From NCBI RefSeq assembly GCF_900104955.1, contig NZ_FNSI01000001.1:5490001-5554000 (forward strand): DNA of 64,000 nt, written 5' to 3'. This document shows positions 25,935 to 32,656 of the stretch, in pieces. The notes under the pieces are model-generated. The model was given only the letters and a program-made list of their open reading frames with translations. It was not told the origin of the DNA and did no database searches. The position numbers and the translations under genes are program-made. This DNA comes from Beijerinckia sp. 28-YEA-48. Its GTDB lineage: Bacteria > Pseudomonadota > Alphaproteobacteria > Rhizobiales > Beijerinckiaceae. Every line of letters begins with the position of its first letter. Position 1 is the stretch's first letter.

Positions 25935-27497
25935 ATGTCGCGCCCTAATTTTCTGTTTTTCATCACTGACCAGCATCGCGCCGATTATCTCGGCTGCTCC
26001 GGCCATCCCATCGTCAAGACGCCGAATATCGATGGGCTCGCCGCCAATGGCACACGCTTCGATCGCTTCTATGTGGCTTCGCCTGTGTGCATGCCCAATC
26101 GCGCCTCGCTGCTGACGGGGCGCTTTCCCAGTGCTCATGGCTTGCGCCACAACGGCTGCGATCTGTCTATGCGCGCCAACACTTTCACCGACGTGCTGCG
26201 GGCCGGCGGTTATCGCACGGCGCTGATCGGCAAGAGCCATGTGCAGCCGATGACCGGCATCGACTCGCAGAAGCGCTATAAGCCGGACGAACTCGGTGTC
26301 ATCAAGGAAGCCTGGAAGGAGGATGACGGCGATTATGATCAGGAAGATCCGTCGCGTTACGCCAGCCCGGAATTCTTCAAGATCAGGACGCCATATTACG
26401 GCTATGACCATGTCGACATGGTCACCAACCACAGCGACCAGTGCAACGGCCATTATTATCAGTGGCTGAAATCGAAAACCAACCAGGCCGATTTCTGGCG
26501 CGACAAGGCCAATCAGCTGCCGCATGACTATGTCTGCCCGCAGGCGGTGCGCACGCCGATCCCGGAGGAGCTTTACCCGACGTCCTTCATCCGCGATCGC
26601 GCCATCGATTATATCAATGCCGCCAAGGGTGACGATCAGCCATTCTTCGCCTTCGTCTCTTTCCCCGATCCGCATCACCCGTTCACGCCGCCGGGCAAAT
26701 ATTGGGATATGTACGATCCTAAGGATTTCCATCCGCGGCTGCCCTATGAAGCCCACAAAAATCCGACGCCGCCGATGCGTTGGCTGCACGACCATTGGAC
26801 CAAGGGCACGCGGCAGGCGCAGACGCAGGAGGCTTTCATGGCCAACGAGCGCGAGACGCGCGAGGCGATGGCTTTGTCCTGCGGCATGATCACCATGATC
26901 GACGATGCCATCGGCGAGGTGATCAACGCGCTGAAAGCCTCCGGAAAATATGAGAACACGGTGATCGTGTTCAATTCCGACCACGGCGACTATCTCGGCG
27001 ACTTCAATCTGATGTTGAAGGGCGCGATCATGCTCGATTCCATCAACAACGTCTCGATGATCTGGTCCGATCCGGCGGATCGCACGGCGCGGGTGTCGCA
27101 CGCTCTGTCGTCGACCATCGATTTGGCGCCCTCGATCATCGACAGGGCCGGCCTGAAACCCTATTGGGGCATTCAGGGCAAGAGCCTGCTCGGCAATGTC
27201 GCCGGGGCACATGAGCTGCGCGACGAGCTGGTGGTCGAATATGAGGACACGCAGCCGCGCATGGGCTTCGAGAAATCGGCCGTGGTGCGCACGCTGATCA
27301 CCGCCGATCATCGGCTGACCTTGTACAAGGGCATGCCGTGGGGCGAACTCTACGATCGCCACAAGGATCCCGATGCGACGCACAATGTGTGGGACGATCC
27401 GGCCTATGCCGCGGTGCGCGCCGAACTCACCGAGCGCCTCGTTCACGAGCTCTTGGAAAACGTCGATAAGAGCCCGCACGCGCGCCGACGTGCATGA
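25935..27497 (+). CDS. Cytoplasmic sulfatase-family hydrolase
   Basis: An alkaline-phosphatase-superfamily enzyme of 520 aa. TDQHR at 11-15 and NSDHGDYLGD supply metal ligands. The sulfatase signature VCMPNRASLLTGR places the residue for conversion to formylglycine at Cys52 (CxPxR). There is no signal peptide. Relatives include choline-sulfatase, aryl sulfatases and phosphonate monoester hydrolases, and the substrate cannot be told apart here. Cys-type maturation needs a formylglycine-generating enzyme; the only one in the window is on the mobile element at 54-55 kb. It lies between a Bug protein and an MFS carrier. Confidence 0.88.
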   Translation: MSRPNFLFFITDQHRADYLGCSGHPIVKTPNIDGLAANGTRFDRFYVASPVCMPNRASLLTGRFPSAHGLRHNGCDLSMRANTFTDVLRAGGYRTALIGKSHVQPMTGIDSQKRYKPDELGVIKEAWKEDDGDYDQEDPSRYASPEFFKIRTPYYGYDHVDMVTNHSDQCNGHYYQWLKSKTNQADFWRDKANQLPHDYVCPQAVRTPIPEELYPTSFIRDRAIDYINAAKGDDQPFFAFVSFPDPHHPFTPPGKYWDMYDPKDFHPRLPYEAHKNPTPPMRWLHDHWTKGTRQAQTQEAFMANERETREAMALSCGMITMIDDAIGEVINALKASGKYENTVIVFNSDHGDYLGDFNLMLKGAIMLDSINNVSMIWSDPADRTARVSHALSSTIDLAPSIIDRAGLKPYWGIQGKSLLGNVAGAHELRDELVVEYEDTQPRMGFEKSAVVRTLITADHRLTLYKGMPWGELYDRHKDPDATHNVWDDPAYAAVRAELTERLVHELLENVDKSPHARRRA

Positions 27498-27523
27498 GGC
27501 TTTTGGCATAAGGCGCCTGCAAA

Positions 27524-27549
27524 AATCGCGTTTCTATCGAAACGCGATT
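27524..27549. repeat. Palindromic dispersed repeat, family 1, copy B
   Basis: AATCGCGTTTC and GAAACGCGATT arms around TATC, a perfect 11-bp inverted repeat. It sits between the sulfatase stop and the MFS gene and could act as a terminator or mRNA-end hairpin, although no T run follows. Confidence 0.8.
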
Positions 27550-27628
27550 CGTTCTAAGACTCGTTCAGCGACAGAGAGCTGTCGCTGAGGTGCCGGTCCG
27601 GATCAGCCGCCGGACCGGGGTGGGGACG

Positions 27629-28888
27629 ATGAGCAGCGAGCAGGGAGCCAAGACGGCGCCGGGAGAAAACCGGATCATCTGGGGCGTTGCCATTTCTCAG
27701 CTGATCGCTATCGGCGTGCTCTGGCATTCGATTGCTCTGTTTCTGAAGCCGCTCAACCAGGAGTTCGGCTGGAGCGCCACCGAAGTGGCTTCGGCCTTCA
27801 CTCTGGCTCTGGTGGTGGCCGATATTTTCGCCATTCCCTTCGGCTATCTGATGGATCGGCGCGGCGGCCGCTGGATCATGACCGGCGGCGGGCTCGTCGG
27901 TGCGGTGGCGCTCTCCAGCGTTCCGCACATCAGCAATTTGACCGAACTCTATGTGACTTTCATCGGCGTCGGCATTTCGCAGTCGATGCTGCTGGGCAAT
28001 ATTCCCGCCTCGGTCGTCACCGCCAATGTGAAGGATTTCCGCCGGGGTCTCACCTATGCGGCGATCATTGGCGGTCTGTCCTCGGCGGTCGTGCCGCCTG
28101 TGGTCGGTTTGATCATGGGGGCCTATGGCTGGCGCGCCGGCATGATGGCGCTGGCGGCCATTCTGGCTTTCGGCCCGACACTGATCTGCTTCTTCACCCT
28201 GCGCGGCACGGTGGGCAGCCGCACGGGAGAATTCGAGCGTCGCAAGCTGGCGCTTTCGGAGGGGCGTTTGCCGTCGGCGCCGCAAGGTGTGTCGCCCTTG
28301 CGGCGGGCCGTGCGCACCGGCGCCTTCTGGACATTGGCGATCGCCTTCAGCGTGCACTGGTTCGTCATGTCCGGCATCACCATTCACCTGGTGCCGCTGC
28401 TCGACGAGCGCGGCCTGCCGCAGACCCTGGCGGTGGTGATCTTCTCGATGACGGGCCCGGCGGCAGTGGTCGGGCGGATCATCACGCATGTGCTCGATCC
28501 GGTCGGGTCGGCGCGCCGCACGGGGCGGATCGTGTTTCCGATGTTTGGCGTCGGCATGTTGATCCTGATTTTCGCGGGTTCCTATGGCGCCACGGGCAAT
28601 TTCCTCTTTGCGCTGGTGCATGGCGCGGCTGGCGGCGTCATCATGATCGTCCGCCAGACGGTGATTGCCGAAATCTTCGGCCTGCGCGGCTATGCGGCCG
28701 TGTCAGGCGCGATGACGACGGTGTCGATCCTGCCGCGCACCATGTCGCCCGTGGTGCTGGCGCTGCTGCACGATTTTTACGGCACCTATCTGCCGGTGCT
28801 GTGGTTCCTGTTCGGGCTGATCGTGGTGGGCACGATCGCCTATTTTATTGGAACCTCGGACCGGATGGCGCCGCGCCAGAAGGGCTAG
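27629..28888 (+). CDS. MFS transporter
   Basis: A 12-helix major facilitator of 419 aa. Motif A (GYLMDRRGGRWI) follows helix 2. The early WHSIALFLKPLNQEFGWSATEVASAF segment resembles the monocarboxylate/oxalate-formate (OFA) type. I chose ATG 27629; the frame extends to 27590 with non-conserved residues. It may carry the organic acid bound by the neighbouring receptor or the product of the sulfatase, which is inference from position. The cupin gene is convergent and 5 bp from the stop. Confidence 0.88.
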   Translation: MSSEQGAKTAPGENRIIWGVAISQLIAIGVLWHSIALFLKPLNQEFGWSATEVASAFTLALVVADIFAIPFGYLMDRRGGRWIMTGGGLVGAVALSSVPHISNLTELYVTFIGVGISQSMLLGNIPASVVTANVKDFRRGLTYAAIIGGLSSAVVPPVVGLIMGAYGWRAGMMALAAILAFGPTLICFFTLRGTVGSRTGEFERRKLALSEGRLPSAPQGVSPLRRAVRTGAFWTLAIAFSVHWFVMSGITIHLVPLLDERGLPQTLAVVIFSMTGPAAVVGRIITHVLDPVGSARRTGRIVFPMFGVGMLILIFAGSYGATGNFLFALVHGAAGGVIMIVRQTVIAEIFGLRGYAAVSGAMTTVSILPRTMSPVVLALLHDFYGTYLPVLWFLFGLIVVGTIAYFIGTSDRMAPRQKG

Positions 28889-28893
28889 CTCGA

Positions 28894-29358
28894 TTAAGCG
28901 ACCTTGTTGCCGCCGAGGCCGCTGTCGGGCGCGGCACTCTTGAGGCCGGACATGCGCATCAGCTTGCCGATCGCGCGCAGCGAGTAGGCTAAGAGCAGCG
29001 GCATGGAATGGCGGCAGTAGGCGAGTTTGCGCACATAGTTTTCAATGCGCCAGGTCGCCCAGGTGCCGCTGGCGAAGAAGGCGACTTCTCCGGGTTTCAG
29101 CACGCGGACCGAACCGTCCTGCGCGGTCACTTCGACCTCGCCCTGCAGGATGTGCACGGTCTCGTCGACACCGAAATACCATTTGAACGTTCCCGCCGTG
29201 CAATCCCAGACATTGCAGGTGGCTGCGCCGTCTGGACTACGGAAGATCTCCACCGAGCGGGCCAGGGGGGCGCCGGTGACGATCCATTCGGGGTTGATAG
29301 GCGCCGGCTCGAGGACGACCGCGTCGAGCGCGGCGGCGGCGAAGTCGGGCGATGACAT
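28894..29358 (-). CDS. Cupin-domain protein
   Basis: A 154-residue protein with a single cupin barrel (GTFKWYFGVDETVHILQGEVEVTAQDG, then LKPGEVAFFASGTWATWRIENYVRK), matching the Cupin_3 group related to ureidoglycine aminohydrolase. The metal site is incomplete: the first motif has one His. A C-terminal helix region follows. The AGGAGG ribosome site before ATG 29358 lies inside the 3' arm of a strong hairpin (29366-29387), so translation may be controlled. Biochemical role unknown. Confidence 0.8.
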   Translation of the reverse strand: MSSPDFAAAALDAVVLEPAPINPEWIVTGAPLARSVEIFRSPDGAATCNVWDCTAGTFKWYFGVDETVHILQGEVEVTAQDGSVRVLKPGEVAFFASGTWATWRIENYVRKLAYCRHSMPLLLAYSLRAIGKLMRMSGLKSAAPDSGLGGNKVA

Positions 29359-29387
29359 TAAAAAAGCCTCCTGTTTGTACAGGAGGC
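29359..29387 (-). terminator. Intrinsic-terminator-like hairpin containing the ribosome site of the cupin gene
   Basis: On the minus strand GCCTCCTG (29387-29380) and CAGGAGGC (29373-29366) form a perfect 8-bp stem with a 6-nt loop, followed at once by six T and then the ATG of the cupin gene at 29358. It has the full form of a Rho-independent terminator for the upstream secreted-protein gene. The 3' arm is also the Shine-Dalgarno sequence of the cupin gene. Confidence 0.8.
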
Positions 29388-29407
29388 ACTATCGCCGGGA
29401 AGTCTTC

Positions 29408-29480
29408 ACGAAAGCTCAATCCAACAAGCTGAATTCAAGAAAGCTCAATCCAAGAAAACTCAATTCAAGAAAACTCAGTC
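29408..29480. repeat. 15-bp tandem repeat, about five units
   Basis: Units of the form AAGAAARCTCAATYC start at 29408, 29423 (14 bp, degenerate), 29437, 29452 and 29467. The last unit covers the TGA stop (29477-29475) of the minus-strand secreted-protein gene. No open frame of credible use runs through it. Likely replication slippage. Confidence 0.85.
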
Positions 29481-29843
29481 TTGGTATTCGGCCGGGATCT
29501 TGCGAATTTCGTCCACCGCATTGGTCATCGCCGCGCAGAAATCGTTGCGGTCCGCGACGGTCTCATATTCGAGCTTGGAGAAAACCTCGTCGAGGGCTTC
29601 CTTCGACATATCGACGCGGCGCTCGACATAGCCGATGGCATCCTCAAGGCGGATCATTTCTTCGCCCGTGGGGAGAACCTGGTCGCAACGGTCGATGGCG
29701 AGATCGAGACGATAGAGATCGTTCAGGAGTTCGGGCCAGTTCGTGGCTTGCGCCTGTTCCTGCTGGATCGGCTCTTGAGCGTAAGCCGGCGCAACAGCAA
29801 GCAACATCGCTCCAACGATCGCGATTTTTGCAAGTTGCCTCAT
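29475..29843 (-). CDS. Small secreted protein, function unknown
   Basis: The 122-residue protein has a signal peptide (AIVGAMLLAVAPAYAQ). The mature part is acidic and mainly helical, with two Cys (DRCDQ, DFCAA) that could form a disulfide. I chose ATG 29843, preceded by GGAG; the longer frame to 30020 is Arg-rich and unlikely. I do not recognise the family. A terminator-like hairpin and tandem repeats lie just after its stop. Confidence 0.7.
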   Translation of the reverse strand: MRQLAKIAIVGAMLLAVAPAYAQEPIQQEQAQATNWPELLNDLYRLDLAIDRCDQVLPTGEEMIRLEDAIGYVERRVDMSKEALDEVFSKLEYETVADRNDFCAAMTNAVDEIRKIPAEYQD

Positions 29844-30031
29844 CTCTGAGCTCCCGGACCCGACATTCGCACGTTTTACACTCGCTATTGCGGCGCAACC
29901 ATGGCGTGATCGTCTTGTCACGGACATGTGAAGCAAAAGCCGCGCCATCTCAGTAGTTGTTCGGATGCGATAGCATTGCGCGGTTTGGCGGAATCGCCAA
30001 ACTGCACAAAGACGCATCAAAATAGAGATTC

Positions 30032-30069
30032 AAATCAGATCGCATTTCGATAGAAATGCGATCTGATTT
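30032..30069. repeat. Palindromic dispersed repeat, family 1, copy C
   Basis: Two perfect 17-bp arms, AAATCAGATCGCATTTC and its complement, around GATA. The right arm overlaps the TAA stop of the P1 peptidase gene (30070-30068). It is the strongest hairpin of the family in this window and should form the 3' end of that transcript. Confidence 0.85.
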
Positions 30070-31090
30070 AGTTCGTGTGTGAAACATCGCGGTTAACAAA
30101 ACGTTCCCGCCAAGACGGTTTCACACCAGGAATTTTTGGGCTTGGCGCCGCGGCGAAAATGGCGCGCGCGATGGCGCGTGCCAGGCAATCGGCCGCAGCC
30201 TGACCGATTTCAATATGATCGCGCGCATCTGGCACTTTTGGCGCGCGGCCGGTGGCGGCGGCAAAGATCAAATCGCCGTCCATCGCCGCATGCGAAGGGC
30301 GCAAGGCGCGACCCATGCCGTCATGGGCCATGACGGCGAGCCGGCGGGCGCTGCCTTTCGTTAAGAGTGCATCGGTGGCGACAATGGCGATGGTCGTATT
30401 TTCGGGCGCCGGGGCGGCCGCCCCCTTGATGACGAGATCGAGATCGGCCGGCTCGATCCGTTGTGGCAGGCCAAGGCCACCGAATTCCTCGTTCTGTTCG
30501 TAAGGGGCGGCCCAGAAATGCGGTCCGGAGCCGATGGTGGCGCTGCCGATCGCATTGGCGGCGACCAGCGCGCCGACGGTGAAGCCGCCGGCCGTGCGGC
30601 AAGAGGCCGAGCCGAGGCCGCCGCGCAGATTGGCGGTGGTCGCGCCGAAACCCGCGCCAGCCGAGCCAATGGCGAAATCCCGGGCCGCCGCCTGTGCCGC
30701 CGCATGGCCGAGTTCCCAATAGGGCGGCATGCGCGGCCAGTTTTTATCGCCGCCGTTCAACAGGTCGAACAGAATGGCGCCGGGTACGATCGGAATTTTG
30801 ACGGAGCCGACGGCAAAACCGCGCCCCTGGGCACGCAGCGCCGCCTGTACGCCGCCTGGCGCATCGAGGCCGAAGGCGGAACCGCCGGAGAGAACCAGGG
30901 CGTCGATCCGCTCGACCGTCATGTCCGGCTCGAGCAGGGCGGTATCCCGCACCCCCGGCGCGCCGCCGTGGATGGCGATGGAGGCGACCGCCGGCTCGTC
31001 GAAAATAACCGCCGTGACCCCGGAAAGCAGGGTTTCGTCATGGGCATTGCCGATTTTCAGGCCTGCGACGTCGGTAATCAGGTTCAGCAA
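30068..31090 (-). CDS. P1-family (S58) peptidase, DmpA-like
   Basis: A 340-residue N-terminal-nucleophile hydrolase of the DmpA/BapA family (aminopeptidase/amidase). Visible are LITDVAGLKIGNA, the LVLSGGSAFGLDAPGGVQAAL core, and GGLGSAS, where these enzymes self-cleave before the Ser nucleophile. No signal peptide, so cytoplasmic. Members cleave beta- and D-amino-acid peptides or act as amidases, and the physiological substrate is usually unknown. It is divergent from ccdA. Confidence 0.9.
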   Translation of the reverse strand: MLNLITDVAGLKIGNAHDETLLSGVTAVIFDEPAVASIAIHGGAPGVRDTALLEPDMTVERIDALVLSGGSAFGLDAPGGVQAALRAQGRGFAVGSVKIPIVPGAILFDLLNGGDKNWPRMPPYWELGHAAAQAAARDFAIGSAGAGFGATTANLRGGLGSASCRTAGGFTVGALVAANAIGSATIGSGPHFWAAPYEQNEEFGGLGLPQRIEPADLDLVIKGAAAPAPENTTIAIVATDALLTKGSARRLAVMAHDGMGRALRPSHAAMDGDLIFAAATGRAPKVPDARDHIEIGQAAADCLARAIARAIFAAAPSPKIPGVKPSWRERFVNRDVSHTN

Positions 31091-31278
31091 GGGGTTAGCT
31101 CCATCAGGGCTCGATCACGGCGGGATCACCTCTTGATCACCTCTTGGCGAGGTGGCGTTCCGCCGCTTTGCATGGCCAGCGCCTAGGTTTTAAGCAAGAG
31201 GGCTGATCTAGCATGTTCGCGCCACGGGTGCGCGGGCGGCTTCTGCGTTGTCGCGCCCTCAGGCGCATCGGATGTGTA

Positions 31279-32007
31279 ATGTCGGATATTTCTCTGCCTG
31301 CCGCCTTGATCGCCGGTCTGTTGTCGTTTCTCAGCCCGTGCGTGCTGCCGCTGGTGCCCCCCTATTTAACCTTCATCGCCGGAACGACGGTGGAGGAGCT
31401 GGCCAGTGACCGGGCCGGGCGGACGCGGCGTGACGTGTTGCTGGCGGCGGTGCTCTTTGTCCTCGGCTTTTCGACGGTGTTTGTCGGGCTCGGCGCCACG
31501 GCCTCGCTGTTCGGCCAGCTCATCCGGCAATATTTCGGCCTGCTGTCGGCTCTGGCGGGTGTCGCCATCATTGCCATGGGGCTGCATTTTCTTGGCGTCT
31601 GGCGCCTGGCGCTGCTGTATCGCGAAGCGCGGCTTGAGGTGCGCAAGCCGGTCGGGCTGTGGGGCGCCTATGTGATGGGCCTCGCCTTCGCCTTCGGCTG
31701 GACGCCGTGCATCGGGCCGATCCTGGCGGCGATCCTGACGATCGCGGGCGCAGAGGGCACGGCAGGGCACGGTGCTTTGTTGCTGGCGGTCTATTCGGCT
31801 GGCCTTGGCATTCCGTTTTTGATCGCGGCTTTCGCCATCGAGCCGTTCATGGAATTTCTCGGTCGCTTCAAGCGCCATCTCGGCACGGTGGAGAAAGTGG
31901 TCGGTGTGTTGTTGATCGTCACCGGCGTCGCTTTCCTGACCGGCAGCATGCAGGCGGTATCGTTCTGGCTGCTTGACGTTTTTCCCGGACTCGCCACGTT
32001 CGGCTGA
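31279..32007 (+). CDS. ccdA: CcdA-type cytochrome c biogenesis thiol transporter
   Basis: A 242-residue membrane protein with six helices that moves reducing equivalents across the inner membrane to apocytochrome c thioredoxins. The two conserved Cys are in SFLSPCVLPLVPPYL (Cys21) and FGWTPCIGPILA (near 145). I chose ATG 31279; a longer frame from 31213 is Arg/Cys-rich and lacks support. The next gene, a small unknown, follows 21 bp later and is probably cotranscribed. Confidence 0.93.
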   Translation: MSDISLPAALIAGLLSFLSPCVLPLVPPYLTFIAGTTVEELASDRAGRTRRDVLLAAVLFVLGFSTVFVGLGATASLFGQLIRQYFGLLSALAGVAIIAMGLHFLGVWRLALLYREARLEVRKPVGLWGAYVMGLAFAFGWTPCIGPILAAILTIAGAEGTAGHGALLLAVYSAGLGIPFLIAAFAIEPFMEFLGRFKRHLGTVEKVVGVLLIVTGVAFLTGSMQAVSFWLLDVFPGLATFG

Positions 32008-32028
32008 TTTCGTATTCAGGAGAGACGC

Positions 32029-32271
32029 ATGGAAGAGTTGAACGGCCGGATGCTCGCCTGCCAGATTCTCATCACCGGGCTGGTCGCGCATGTCGCCAAT
32101 TCTTCGCCCGATCCGCTGCGCTTCCTCACCGGCTTTCGCGACGAGATCAAAGCCGTCATCGCGGGCATCGACATCAGCGGCGCGGACACGTCCGAGCGGA
32201 TCAGGGCCGTGGCGCAGCAGTCGGTGGATGAATTGTTCGCGCTGATGAAGCCGCCGAGCCAAGAAGCTTAA
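32029..32271 (+). CDS. Small conserved-looking protein, unknown
   Basis: An 80-residue soluble helical protein (MEELNGRMLACQILITGLVAHVAN..., ending LFALMKPPSQEA) with one Cys. AGGAGAG gives a clear ribosome site for ATG 32029, and it directly follows ccdA, so it is likely real and in the same operon. I do not recognise a family. Confidence 0.65.
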   Translation: MEELNGRMLACQILITGLVAHVANSSPDPLRFLTGFRDEIKAVIAGIDISGADTSERIRAVAQQSVDELFALMKPPSQEA

Positions 32272-32656
32272 GCAAGAAGTTTAGGCAAAGGACTTAAGCG
32301 CGCGCTGATGTCGTGTGGCCCAACGGCAACGATGAATAAAATTGTGATGGTCACTGACGGCGTCTGTGCAAGCCACGGCGCGTCTCGACAAGGCTGCTGG
32401 TTTCCAGCCTCGCCCATCGACGTTGGCTGATCCTGCGCAGCAATCGCGCGGGAATAACTTTGCTTTCGCCGCTTCTTTAATTTGGAAGAAATCTAAACTG
32501 AGATCGATGGGACGTTGCTGCTGCCCGCTGTGACGAACGGAAGCGCGGCGACGAATGATAATCGTTCTAAAACAGAGTCTTTGACCGTCATCTTTCCTTC
32601 TGCAATGACCGACTTGGTATTTACGCCAGTATTTCTACAGGTGGCCGGGGTTGCAG
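32272..32656. other. Intergenic region upstream of the siderophore receptor
   Basis: About 385 bp without a credible gene. The first part after the small gene has lower-quality frames only. The last 200 bp are relatively AT-rich (TTCTTTAATTTGGAAGAAATC at about 32471-32491) and hold the Fur-like box, so the receptor promoter should lie here. Confidence 0.6.
32553..32567. promoter_or_regulatory. Fur-like iron box
   Basis: GAATGATAATCGTTC is a 15-bp near-palindrome around GATAATC, close to half of the classical Fur consensus, 90 bp before the receptor start. In Rhizobiales iron control is often by RirA or Irr rather than Fur, so the regulator is not certain. Confidence 0.5.

Noticed and set aside
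24873..27509. Very long (878-codon) open frame on the minus strand
   Set aside because: It is antisense to the Bug, sulfatase and linker region, is His/Arg/Ile-rich without any domain, and has no ribosome site; a GC-rich codon shadow.
29408..29480. CRISPR array
   Set aside because: The units are contiguous 15-bp tandem repeats with no spacers and no cas genes are present; the 14-bp array at 50816 is rejected for the same reason.
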